64,000 bases of DNA, taken from positions 4,720,001-4,784,000 of the forward strand of contig NC_049564.1 in the NCBI RefSeq assembly GCF_013368755.1. Reading direction: 5' to 3'. Source of the stretch: Talaromyces rugulosus. Taxonomy: Eukaryota; Ascomycota; Eurotiomycetes; Eurotiales; Trichocomaceae. The translations under genes were made by a program, and so were the position numbers. A model generated the notes under the pieces. That model searched no databases, was not told the origin of the DNA, and worked only from the letters and a program-made list of their open reading frames with translations. This document shows, piece by piece, positions 1-10,785 of this stretch; position 1 is the stretch's first letter, and every line of letters starts with the position of its first letter.

Positions 1-2224
1 AGTGGCTGCCGTGGCTGAGGATGGACGACATTTTGGTAATTATGACGACGGTATTGGCTTTGAGATCGCCTGGGCAACGGGGTAGGGGATTGCGTCTCCG
101 GATAGCGGACGTGAGGAGGGCTCGGCGAAGAAAACGGCGAAGAACGAGGATGGTGACGGACATTTGAGTGATGACCAGGGGGAAAGCCCGAAGTATTGCG
201 ACGCGGGATGGGCTTACCCTGATGATTGTTGTTTGTAAGTCGCTGAGAACCTTGACCAGCAAAGTTTTGAGACAACTTTCGTCCAACCGCAGAGGATGGA
301 ACATAATTTGGATGGTGGGGGTGGTGGATAGACATTGATTTTGGTATTTCATTAGATGGCTGGGGCTTTCTGACAACAAAAGGCACCGGTGGAAGGACTG
401 GTGCGTCTTTTGGTTCTGTCGATTCATTCCTAGCTCCTCTAGACTCATTATCATTGGAATCGTTTACGTCATTGGCATCACTAGTTCGCCGGATTGGCGA
501 GGGTAGAATAGAATCTGACCCTTTACGAGAGAACTCGCTGCTGGACAGGCTTGAATCGCTGCTTAGAGAGACCAAAGGTGGTGATGCAAGAGCACGGATC
601 TGTGGATCATCCGACAAAGGTTCTGATACAGTCCAGGCCCTGGGCAGAAATCTCCGCGAGGAGACTGATGATTTCTGCCTTGTATGGCTTGGCTTTGTTG
701 GGGATTCGGCAATATCTGGAAGGACTGGTGCCAATGGTTTGGTGTATGCTGCCTCGATGCCCGGCTGAAGGGAAGATGACAAAGACGGGTTTCGTGAGAG
801 CGGAGAGACACTGCTTGCAGTGCTAGTTGATCTGTGCACTTCATATAGTGGGGAGATTCTCGGTGATGTAGCTGTTGGCGATGTAGATATAGATGGCCGC
901 ACGGAGTTGGCTCGTGTGTTGACGTGAAGCTGCGGGCGGGCTCGGTTTGGTCCCGAATATCGAATACTGGGAGGTCGAACAGGAGTTTCGAGCAGGGAGC
1001 TGTCATTAGGGGACCAGTAAAGCTCTCCATTACCAGGCCCGGCATCAGGATGACGGCAAAGATAGAAGATCTCATGCTTGAGAGCTTCACTTTCCCAGCT
1101 CGAGTCTGAAAAAATGCTTCCAGCCCGAGCTGCTCGCTGTGGTGCACCCATAGACAATAAAGAGGCGTCATATGGCCGCTTGGAGACCTGAAAGCAGCAA
1201 AAGAGGGTAGACACAGTGAAACTGAAGACGTTTAGCAAAACAGTTTTCTTCTGGAGTAAAACAGGGGTTATTGACATACAAAGCCAGAATGGAGATTATC
1301 ACCAAGCCACGATGAATTTGGCAACCTGTACCGGCTTGCCAGAAACTGTGGGATAGGTCTGCTGTTACGCATGATGCTTGCTTCGAGACTATGACCAAGC
1401 CAGCCACAGCAGCAGATAGCCACATCACGATCATGACGCGCGGAAGATGGGAACAAGCAATATGAAGAGCATTCCGGGGAATATTCAGGCTTGGTATCTT
1501 TCTATATTGCCACGAGAGGATTGTATGGAGAATAACGAACGGCACCGAAAGGAATGACTAAATGACACGTGAGAAAAGCCCCCCGTCGATTATTGTGGAG
1601 AGAAACTTACAGCTACCAGGCCGATTATTAGGCTAGGAGTCATGGACTCATCGACTTTTTGAGTCCCATATAAATATAAAACACAGACACATTGTGTTAG
1701 AGATTGGAGAAGCATCAGGTGCAGGCCGAAGAAGATGACTCGGCGGATCCATGCTTCTCTCCCCGAGGATATAGACGCGATTGCTGAACCAAACATGGCG
1801 AATGCGGTTATTGCTGTATAAGGTCGTGATGAAGCCAGATATTTTCAAACCTTCAAACCATCCAAAGGAAGCAGTTTGAAAGATTGCGAGAGTGAATGGC
1901 GCGATGTAGTAGTGGTCGAACAGTTGCTAAGCACTCGCCATTGGTAGCTTAAAACTAGGAAGAACCAAGTAATAGCTAGAAGTTATGAGCTTGATACTGC
2001 ACACAAACACACACAAAGTAGAGAGTAGTTGTACTGGAGACACCAGCCTTGGAGGGAGTATGGTGAATAAAAAAGAGTGATATGTAATTAGGGCTAGACG
2101 CGTCGACGCGAGAGCAAATGGCAGGGCGGGGAATGCATCTTCGATAGTGGCGGGTACGAACAAATCGATGCGCCTGAAGGGCGATGACAATTCGATAAGA
2201 GGGGTCAGGCTTGCGAGACGCCAT
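1..2224 (-). CDS. Multi-spanning membrane protein with long Ser/Pro-rich tail, 3' end off the window
   Basis: I do not recognise the family. Three exons can be joined in phase on the minus strand: about 1813 to 1611, 1557 to 1280, and 1221 to 1 (open to the window edge). The introns are 1610-1558 (53 nt, GTAAGT...TTTAG) and 1279-1222 (58 nt, GTATGT...TTCAG, with GCTAAAC upstream). The joined protein has several hydrophobic segments, including VIFFGLHLMLLQSLTQCVCV, VMIVMWLSAAVAGLVIVS and a last one formed across the second splice. A cytosolic-type tail of about 400 residues follows, rich in Ser, Pro, Arg and His. Upstream, hydrophobic reading frames continue to about 2200 (for example HYYIAPFTLAIFQTASFGWF), but I could not fix the first introns or the start codon. 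The given 5' limit is the ATG at 2224, which needs a frame shift by splicing. A plasma-membrane sensor or receptor-like role is a guess only. Confidence 0.6.
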
Positions 2225-3103
2225 TCCTGGAATGCTGGACGACGTGATGAATGCCGGGCCCGACAGGGACGTGGAAGGGTGTCGTCCCTAGACGCGAGAA
2301 GAGTCCATCACAGCATCGCAGGATGACGAGAGACTAGAAGATCACAGGATTTGACGTCCAGTCCGCAGTTCCGGTGATCCTTGACAAGGGGATGTTTTGG
2401 ACCGAATTGTAGAAACTCCAATGAAGGGTTGGTCATCAAGGGACGCCTGAACTGCGGCCATATTGAATTTCTGGGTGAGACATGAAGGGAGCAGACGTGA
2501 ATCAAGCGCAAGGCGAGGCGAGACAAGATGCAACAGGGCTGATGGCATCATAGTGAAAGCAGGAGGAAGCAATATGGAAGTTGGTTCGACATTGTTGATG
2601 CTGCGCAGGGATCGCGCTGCGGGCGCTGATTGGCCCCCGGCGAGCACCTGCCGTCGCAGGCACGATGCCGGCTGCTCCTTCCTTATGACGCATTGTGCCT
2701 GCATAAATCGCTGCATTTCCCCCGCTGTGCTGGAAAATCCAACACGACGGAGCTTCTTTCTCTTTTTCACTCTTCCTCCGTCCTTGGATGCATTGGATCT
2801 TGCTGGGCGTCATCAACCAAACCCATGTCGGTTAGCGCTATTGGTATTTCGGTTGGGCAGGGAACATTATTACCTATTCAACATTAGTAATAATGGACAC
2901 TGCTGACAGTTTGAAGACCGTTGAAGACCTGGTGGCCGGCACAAGGTGGGATGTTACTATTATGACAAATCATGCCGATCGCGTATATACGGGGAGCGAT
3001 GTCCGGTGGGGGGTAGAAACTATTTAACTCTCTCAGGCCCGTCACATTTTCTCGACCAGCACGCATTATTTTTATCCCATCATCTCTGGTTATACAGAAC
3101 ACC
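2225..3103. other. Spacer between divergent genes
   Basis: This stretch separates the minus-strand membrane protein from the plus-strand hydrolase and probably carries both promoters. A TATTTAA box-like sequence lies at about 3021-3027, roughly 80 bp before the hydrolase ATG. Unresolved 5' exons of the membrane protein may also lie here. I see no supportable gene. Confidence 0.5.
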
Positions 3104-4135
3104 ATGTCCGAGATCCGTTCCGAAACATTCACCTCCCCGCGGGGTCCTATCCACTATCTGAGCACCGGCCCAACTGACGGGCCGTTGCTCATTTTCATCC
3201 ATGGTTGGCCGGAGGGCGCTATGATTTGGAAACACCAGATCCAACATTTCGGCTCTCTCGGCTACTGGTGTGTTTCTCCCGACATGGCGGGCTATGGAAA
3301 ATCCCTGGCTCCCAGGGGAAATTGGGCCGACTATGCGTTGGAGGAGATCAGCAAGGACAACCTCGCGTTGCTATCCCACCTTGGCCGCGACCAGGCTGTT
3401 TGGATCGGACACGACTGGGGTGCAGGTGCCGTCTCTGCATATGTCTCTCACCATCCCGAAACTTGCCAGGCAATGTGCCTCATGTCTATTCCGTACCTCT
3501 CGGCCACTAAAGGCTTCGATGCTATCGTTCAGACTGTTGATCGACAAAGGTATCCTGAAGCGGAGTATCCGTACGGACAGTGGGCTTATATGGCCCATTA
3601 CATGAAGCATGGAGAAGAGGAAGTTCAACTGTTTGACCGGAACCGTAACGGCTTGAAGTTCCTATCTCTTGGCTTCATGCCGGGAGGCCCCGAGAGCCTA
3701 GAGAGACCCTCTCTATCCTCGAAGGAGAGTGGATGGCTTGGAGGAAAAGATCTTCCTGATATCCCTACCGCCAAAAGTACTGGGTTTTTGGACCAGGATG
3801 TCTATGACTCGTTAGTTGAAGGGTACGAAAAGAACGGTTGGTATGGGCCAATCGCCTGGTACATGAACCACGAAAAGAACCGCGAATACAGCGAGAAGAA
3901 TGTGCCCAATGGAGGGGAACTGAGGCAGCCGGTGTTGTATTTTGAAGGAAAGTGGGATGCGGTGTGCAGCCGCAACGTTTCGAACGAGCTATTCGAGGAA
4001 CCGATGAGGAGGCTTTGCAAGGACCTCACGTATATTGAGGTTGAGACGGGGCACTTTGTGGCCCAGGAGAAGCCAAAGGAGGTGAACGACGGTATTGAGA
4101 CTTGGCTGAAGGAGAAGAAGATTGTTCCTCAATGA
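3104..4135 (+). CDS. Alpha/beta hydrolase, soluble epoxide hydrolase-like
   Basis: This is a single-exon protein of 343 aa, full length for the family. Visible motifs are the oxyanion-hole sequence HGWP at 33-36, the nucleophile elbow GHDWGA with Asp104, a likely charge-relay Asp285 (GKWDAV) and the catalytic His317 (TGHFVAQEKP). An aspartate, not serine, nucleophile and the HGWP motif place it with epoxide hydrolases and haloalkane dehalogenase-like folds. Tyrosines in the cap region (around 150-165 and 247-253) could be the ring-opening residues. There is no signal peptide, so it is probably cytosolic. It would hydrolyse an epoxide to a diol through an ester intermediate. The substrate cannot be read from the sequence; fungal members act on xenobiotics, fatty epoxides or secondary-metabolite intermediates. 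The start is the first ATG after the TATTTAA element. It is divergent from the left-hand membrane protein gene. Confidence 0.9.
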   Translation: MSEIRSETFTSPRGPIHYLSTGPTDGPLLIFIHGWPEGAMIWKHQIQHFGSLGYWCVSPDMAGYGKSLAPRGNWADYALEEISKDNLALLSHLGRDQAVWIGHDWGAGAVSAYVSHHPETCQAMCLMSIPYLSATKGFDAIVQTVDRQRYPEAEYPYGQWAYMAHYMKHGEEEVQLFDRNRNGLKFLSLGFMPGGPESLERPSLSSKESGWLGGKDLPDIPTAKSTGFLDQDVYDSLVEGYEKNGWYGPIAWYMNHEKNREYSEKNVPNGGELRQPVLYFEGKWDAVCSRNVSNELFEEPMRRLCKDLTYIEVETGHFVAQEKPKEVNDGIETWLKEKKIVPQ

Positions 4136-5815
4136 TTGGGCGGATTTGTGGGTTAATGCATATGCCCTGGGGATGATGGGACATTCTTTGAAATTAAATA
4201 GAATAAGACTTGTATAAAGGCATCATTGAATCCCATACATTGCACTGCTCGTCAATGCCTGTGTCTAGAACGGCCTCACTGTATATATACATGGTAGTAG
4301 TAGTAAACCTCCCCACCCAGCCAATGAGAAAACTACACGCGAGGTTAACTTGTGAAGTCGACAAAAATTATAAATAGCATTTGTCGGAGATTCCCCTGAG
4401 GAAAATGCCGATGCCCTTGACCAACGAGTCAATGAGGCTGAAGCGGTCTACTCCGAAGCGGCAGCCCAATGGTCTTGCTTGCAGACAGGCCCCGCCCAAC
4501 AAGACCTGAGCCACGGCACCATACTATATTACTAAATAGTCTAAGCAAAATCCCAGGCCAATAATTCCTGTTTATTAGCGCCAATACAAGAGGGGTAGAG
4601 CCAGGCACGTACTGGCTAGTAAATACGTCTAGTTCCACTCGCTAGCTGCCTGCGCTCGCAGAGATCCGGTGAAAACTCTGCATAGAGGCAGACCCAACTA
4701 CCGGGTGGCCGTCTTGTTCTTTCTCATCTTTTGAATATGCGTATTGTGCATGGAGAGGATTTTGAGAACTAAAATAAACATGATGTCAACGGGTATCGAT
4801 AAGACCGTGTTTGCAGTAGTCAGGAACAGGCAGGAGTTCGGCCGATCCGGCTGGACGGCGGAGAGTCTCGGATGACTCGCTGAGGCTCTGCTAGCCTCTA
4901 GTGCTCGCTCTTTTGCTCCCAAAATGGACGCCGCAATCATAGATCGCGCTTCCTATTGGCCGACAGCTCAGTCTAGAACAGATAAGCTTGCGCCGCTCTT
5001 TTGCGGCGCGAATGGCATCGCGACTGCCTTGGCCGGTGCCCTGGTTGGCACCTGCCCTAGTTGGCCGCCACGTGCTCGCTTGGAGCGTTGTTGCCTATCT
5101 CGCCGCACTGTCCGTTCTCCTCTACACCACTGCTTCGTCCCATCTCCGCCATGGCTGACCGAACCTGTCCTGTCGCCGCCCAAGTGGTCGCAATTGCCCT
5201 CGTCCCACCTGGCCAACTCGACTCAAGAGTGTGAGAATCTGCTGTCAAGATGTGAAATCCACAACCAGGTGAGGGACGGTATTTTAAGCCGGCTGATATG
5301 GAATTAGTTCAATGGAGCAACAACGCCATCGTCCCATTTGGCGCCAGCAAGGTCCTGTCAGACTCCACATGCACGAATCAGGTTCCAACCACAATGTACC
5401 TGGCTTGCTTTGCTGTAGTAGGCCATGACACCGTCGTATCTTTGAACGACGACGTTTCCCGGTTCTGCCTGTCCCCGTTTCCAGAACCCACGGCCATGAC
5501 ATTGCTGCAGCTCGGCACCCGGCAAAAAGCCCCTGTCCTACGCTCCTGTGCTGAACGAGATGAGCCAGCCTCCTTGGTACATAATTCTCATTTAAGCCCA
5601 CATCGGGCCTGCTTTCTTACCACCGACACACTCTTTCCGTTTTTCTTTCCTTCGTTTGAAGGCATCAATCACTTGGTAGGCCCTTGCCTGCGTCCTCTCT
5701 TTGGTCGTTTCGACCTGTGTTCTTACGCTTTGCCGGATTTTCCGCTCTTTTTATTCTATTAATTACGCTCACTCGTTTATTCGCACTGGCTTCTGCGCAC
5801 ATTCTTTCTGTCAGA
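4136..5815. other. Spacer with one possible short coding relic
   Basis: No gene is supported in these 1.7 kb. A 53-codon plus-frame stretch (4374-4535) has protein-like composition but no start codon and stops on both sides. The last 250 bp before the chitinase are pyrimidine-rich and look like a promoter and leader. Confidence 0.5.
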
Positions 5816-8493
5816 ATGCCTACTCCTTTTTCCGTCGTCCCCGCGGTTTCCACCGCCACCTGTGCTGCATCAGCTCTTAACCAGGTTGCCACATACTATG
5901 TACTTACTTCCTTTTCTATCTGTACCAGATGACTCCATAGCAGCATACTGATAACTTCCCCAGGGTCAAGGTGCATACCAACAGCGTCTGAGCACGTTCT
6001 GTGCTGAAACCTCGCTGGATATTATCAACGTTGGCTTTGTCGATGTTTTTCCAGACGTCGGCCTGACCGGATGGCCTGAGACCAACTTTGGCAACCAGTG
6101 TGATGGATCCTTCTTTGTGAATGGAGATGAGACTAGTGGCCTCCTCGCCAATTGCCATCAGATCATGGAAGACATCCCCCTCTGCCAGGATGCTGGAAAG
6201 AAGGTCTTCTTGTCTTTGGGAGGAAGCGCTCCTGCGTCCGGTCAGTACATTGCAAGCAAGGACTCGGCCGATGATTTTGCCGACTGGATCTGGGGTGCCT
6301 TTGGTCCAGTCACGCCGGAATGGACAGCTGATGGTCTTCCACGTCCCTTTGGCGACGTCGTCTTTGACGGTTTCGACTTGGATATCGAATGGGGTACAGG
6401 ATTTGGTATGTATCAGTCTGTCATTGACTGGAATATCGCTCATTATGGCTATAGGATACGGTTACCTGGCGAAGCGCCTGCGCCACAACTATGATACCTA
6501 CCGTGACAGCAACCCAGAATCCAAGAACTTCTACCTCTCTGCCGCTCCTCAGTGTTACCTTCTCGGCAATCTTCTCACCGAGGCCATTAGCTATGCTCCT
6601 TTTGACTATATCTGGGTTCAGTTCTACAACAACCCGTCGTGCTCCGCAAACCTTTATGCCGACGGCCTCCCAGGATTCAATTTCGATGACTGGGTGTCTA
6701 TTATCACGAGCGGCGCTAACCCGGATGCCAAGCTCTTTGTTGGATTGCCAGCAGAAGAGTCGGAAGCAATTAGTGGCTACTACATTGATTCGGAAAGCAT
6801 TGAGTCGCTGGTCAATAAGTACATGAACAAGCACCCCAAGACTTTTGGTGGCGTCATGTTGTGGGAAGCGACTGGATCATATAACAATACCGATTCCAAG
6901 GGAAATGTCTTTTCCCAAAGTGTCAAAAACATACTAGTTGATGCCGCAGATGCGTTGTGCCCGCCTCCACCTCCGCCTCCACCTACTTCCACTTCGACAT
7001 CTGTGACATCCACGTCAACTTCTACTAGCTCGACTAGCACTTCAACGACCAGCTCCACAACCAGTTCTTCAACGTCGACAACAACTAGCACGTCCTCTAC
7101 AAGTTCCACCACGACTAGTACATCTACTACTAGCTCAACATCGACCTCAACTACTACAAGTTCCTCGTCGGCAACTTCTACAACCTCTTCAACGCATATA
7201 GTCTCGCCAACTTCCCGCAGCTCAACTCCCACTCCGTCGTCACGCCCAGTGGTGTCCACCCGTGCCTCATCAAGCGCCGTGATCTCGTCCACATCGACCT
7301 CGTCGGCCCCAACCCGAACACCTAGTCGCTCTGTGACCCCATCAGTCCGCCCATCCAGCACTGCTGTCATTCCAAATGGATCCACGTCAACCGGCACGCA
7401 TAGCTGCTCTGGACACTCTTCAAGTACAGCCGTTGTTCCTGCTGGTTCATCCACCCCAATTAGACCATCTAGCCGCCCTGTGACCATATCGCCAAGTGCG
7501 TCCTCTAGTGCCGTCATTCCAGCGGTTTCCTCAACTTCAACAGGATCAATTAGCCTGACCGCGTCGGCGAGTGTTTCTACCTCTACTACGGTCGTCGTCC
7601 CAGGCGGACAATCTTCGTCGACTGTCATCTCCCAGAGCTCATCTATTGGTGGTCAATCTTCAACTGGCTTAGCAGCCACAGGATCCAGTTCAGGATCTTT
7701 GTCCGCAACTTCGGGACTATCTGCACCGGGTAGCGGGATCACGACTGCCCCTGTAACTGCCACTGCAACTGCCACCAAGACCGAGTCTTCTTCTTTGACC
7801 ACCACAATTGTTACTACTACATATGTCTACATTTGCCCGACTGGGTTGGCTACCAGCACTATCACCTATACCGAGACATTCTGCCCCTGCACCGCTACAG
7901 GCCACGCTTCTACCGCCTTGCCGTCTGGATGGACTACCACTGTCACTGTCTGTACTGTGTGTGGGCCAAAGTCGACAACAGTGACACTTACTATTCCGGC
8001 TGAAGTGACCGCAACTGCAACTGCAACTGCTGTACCAGGTTCTGGTTCCTCTGGTTCCTCTGGTTCCTCTGGCTCCTCTGGTTCCTCTGGCTCCTCTGGT
8101 TCCTCTGGCTCCTCTGGCTCCTCTGGCTCCTCTGGCTCCTCTGGCTCCTCTGGCTCCTCTGGCTCCTCTGGCTCCTCTGGCTCCTCTGGCTCCTCTGGCT
8201 CCTCTGGCTCCTCTGGCTCCTCCCCGGTACCTGGGTCCGGTTCTGGGTCCACTCCGGGATCTGGCTCTCCAGGCTACTCCAAACCTGGCAGCGGTGGTAG
8301 CATCGTTTCCGGGGTAGCTAAGCCGAGTGGACGCATCTCATCTTCAACCATGATCGTTTACCCCGTACAACCGACCGCAAGCTCCACTCAGACCGGCCTC
8401 AGCCCAGTCTTCACGGGCGCAGCCAGTCGCGCAAACCTTGCTCCATTCTGTGGGATGCTTGCACTTGTTGCTTCTCTTCTATTCATGCTTTAA
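5816..8493 (+). CDS. GPI-anchored class III chitinase (GH18), ChiA type
   Basis: The gene is spliced from 5816-5899, 5964-6405 and 6455-8493 (introns of 64 and 49 nt) into 854 aa. It hydrolyses beta-1,4-linked chitin in the cell wall. The first splice completes the ATYYGQG strand that starts GH18 class III domains. SLGGS follows, and then the catalytic DGFDLDIE with Asp166, Asp168 and Glu170 (proton donor). The GH18 domain ends near residue 365. A proline run (PPPPPPPP), a mucin-like Ser/Thr region of about 250 residues, a Thr-rich conserved segment with several Cys, and a (GSS)n tract follow. The protein ends in a hydrophobic GPI-type signal (CGMLALVASLLFML). These features fit a wall- or membrane-anchored chitinase of usual length (about 800-950 aa). 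The signal peptide from the ATG at 5816 is weak. The frame is open upstream only from a TTG, so a missed upstream exon is possible. Confidence 0.9.
8041..8222 (+). repeat. 9-bp coding minisatellite in the chitinase, about 20 units
   Basis: The unit is GGCTCCTCT, or GGTTCCTCT in the first copies, encoding Gly-Ser-Ser. Later copies are identical at the DNA level, with GGC replacing GGT, which points to recent expansion by slippage or unequal exchange. It lies between the Ser/Thr stalk and the GPI signal. Confidence 0.95.
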
Positions 8494-9717
8494 GAAAATT
8501 AAGCGCAAGAACATGAGTGGGAGATCGGACAATGTCGAATTTATGGCGGAGTTTACGAATACAAAATGATATGCATGCCGCTAATTTATTTATTTTTCAG
8601 TCTGAACCTTGATGCTTTCATATCCATGTGATATATTTACTTTCTTATAGGTCTTTGACCTGGTCTATGTACACTATTAATCAAGACTTGCATCCTGATC
8701 ACGCTTTTCTAGAGACGTGTGTACTAATTAGGGCAAAACGGGAAGTCTTCCAATGTGTACATACTTTCAATGTTATTCCAAGGCTGCATATTCAAGTTGT
8801 TGTAAGAATTTATTGTTATTTTAAATAAACATTTGAACTTGTATAATGTATAGATTCACGTGTAATAAAATTCAAATAATGAAATAAACGAATAATTCAC
8901 AAAGCTCTAATGACATCGTTGATGCTAATCAAGCACAGGGCTGTGTGGATTGAGCCTCATCAAATAGAAATCACAAAATCGCTAATTTGCCTATTTTATT
9001 CGCTACAAGCATCAAATATAAATGCCATCTGCCCAACGTGAGAGGCTCTCCAAGCGCCGACTGCGAGGCAGACTCAACCAAAATTTCCTATTCGGGCAAG
9101 GACCCGGCTGTACGTCCCCACTATAAGCGCCGTTTTGCTGGGGCTGTGCGCATAGTTTGACAGCGTCTTTCTTTCACGCGATGAGAACTATTGATATTTT
9201 TTTGATCTATTTTGATTGAACCTTATTTACGAATGACTCGTTTGCTTGCTACTGGCAGATTTGGCGGTGACGAAACAAAAATGACACCTAGCTGAGGCGC
9301 AGCCTATAGGTTTTCAAACTGGTGACCTTTGATAACTGGGGAAGTTTACTGCCAAGGTTTTGTATCTTGACCACAAAATGGTGCCTTGTGCTTGAATAAA
9401 AATTATGGGGTTTGTGATAGGATCCTTTGACTTTTTTCCTTTCTTTGTACAGTTACACAGATCTGCCTTGTGAGGGTGGAATAACGGATAAAGAGATGAC
9501 TATAAGTGTACTTGTTTCTTCCTGCTGCTTTCGACACGTGTAATCTCTTCATCACAACATAAAGCTTGAGTCATAGGAAGTTTCAACAGCCTAGGTTCAT
9601 GATGAAGTCTACCACCGCTACCGCGAATAAAGGAACCTCGGGCGAGTCACTCTAGTCATCACATTTCAACCATTTAATAGCTAGGCTCTGATAATAACAC
9701 GTCTTTACCCAGGCGAT
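8494..9717. other. AT-rich spacer
   Basis: This is the chitinase 3' region and the promoter of the next gene. I see no coding signal, RNA gene or repeat. Confidence 0.5.
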
Positions 9718-10550
9718 ATGTTTACATCTCGCGAACCGATAGAGCCCACGAATCCTCCCCCAGCATACACTGCCCGCGATAACTCAAGGAGCACCATCGA
9801 CATGGAAAACTGGCTCTTAAACGACCGTCTTACGACACTCATAACTCGCCGTCCTGCCTCCTCGCCATCCCGCTATCCATCCCTGTCATTTTTGTACGAT
9901 GGCAGCGACACTGTATTTTTAGTTACCGCCCTACACGCAATCGCGGCATTTATCCTACTCGTTACGTCCATTCCGGCTATCGAGCTGTATTCCAATGAGC
10001 GGAATCAAGTACAGGGAAACGGAGATCGAAGGTATGGGATTGGGGGCTCAGTGGTTGCGATGCTTACGGTAGGTTATATCTCTTTTATACACTTTTTCCC
10101 CCTCTTTTCTCCTTTTTGCTGTTAATGCTGATTGTTTTCAACGAACAGGCAGGGTTTTCTATCGTCGTGATAATATACATTAAAATGGGCAATTGCCTGT
10201 CCATCAAGCCCTTTCAAGTGTGCTTGTATGCGCTGAGTGGCGCACTGCTCGGTTATTCAACGTACCTTGTGCGACACGACAAGTACTGTGATCCTCGATA
10301 CGTGTATAATGGTGAATGTGTGTCGGTTCAGATCAGCACAGGTTGGAGGTGTGGAATTGTGGCGATTGCCATGTCTGGGGTTATTGTGTGAGTATCTCCT
10401 TCGCTCCCCCCGCTAGCTAAAAAGAAAAATAGCCACTGACGGATACAAATTATTAGGTTGGCGGAGATCATGTGTTTCCTTTATATGTTTCTAGAGTATG
10501 TCAAGTGTAGGTTTCGGAGGGTAGCCAACACACCAAACTCGCCTTCGTAG
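9718..10550 (+). CDS. Four-TM membrane protein, unknown function
   Basis: The exons are 9718-10068, 10149-10387 and 10457-10550, which splice in phase to 227 aa. The N-terminal 60 residues are hydrophilic (a PPPAY motif at about 14-18, then Ser/Arg-rich). Four hydrophobic segments follow: near 67-90 (ALHAIAAFILLVTSI), 109-128 (made across the first splice), 138-156, and about 180-205 (made across the second splice). A short basic tail follows (KCRFRRVANTPNSPS). The loop before the last TM has a Cys pair (DKYCDPRYVYNGEC) that may form a disulfide on the outside. The layout resembles fungal MARVEL-like four-TM proteins, but I cannot assign a family. Both introns carry good GT-AG sites and keep phase, which supports the model. 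Confidence 0.7.
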
Positions 10551-10785
10551 GGTGATGTTTTTGACTGTGGAGGTAGTTTTGTGAAGTTATTTGCCCCGTG
10601 TACATATATAATAGAATTTTTGGTGCAAGTGTCTGTTTAAATAGCATAGATCACACTTTAATTTGAGAATCATCCACAAATGGCATTTTCACATGTGTAG
10701 CGTATCAGTATGTACTGTATTTCACGTATAATACCATCATCAAAATGTTCCAGCAAGATCAGACTAATCTATATACATATCCCAA

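Noticed and set aside
563..1171. Minus-strand 202-aa frame starting at 1171
   Set aside because: It is a shifted frame of the membrane-protein tail; the correct frame is open to the window edge and has Ser/Pro-rich protein composition.
4698..5307. Overlapping short frames before the chitinase
   Set aside because: Both strands are open by composition only; no domain or start context.
6121..6454. Reading the chitinase from an ATG at 6121
   Set aside because: That frame is wrong for exon 2 and reads through the 49-nt intron; the real frame carries SLGGS and DGFDLDIE.
6780..7628. Long minus-strand frame rich in Val, Glu and Asp
   Set aside because: It is antisense to the Ser/Thr-rich chitinase stalk; the composition is a by-product of that repeat.
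8041..8222. CRISPR-like array
   Set aside because: The units are 9 bp, coding and without spacers, in a eukaryotic gene.
7866..8252. Minus-strand frame with an (EEP)n repeat
   Set aside because: It is the exact antisense of the GSS minisatellite in the chitinase and has no other support.
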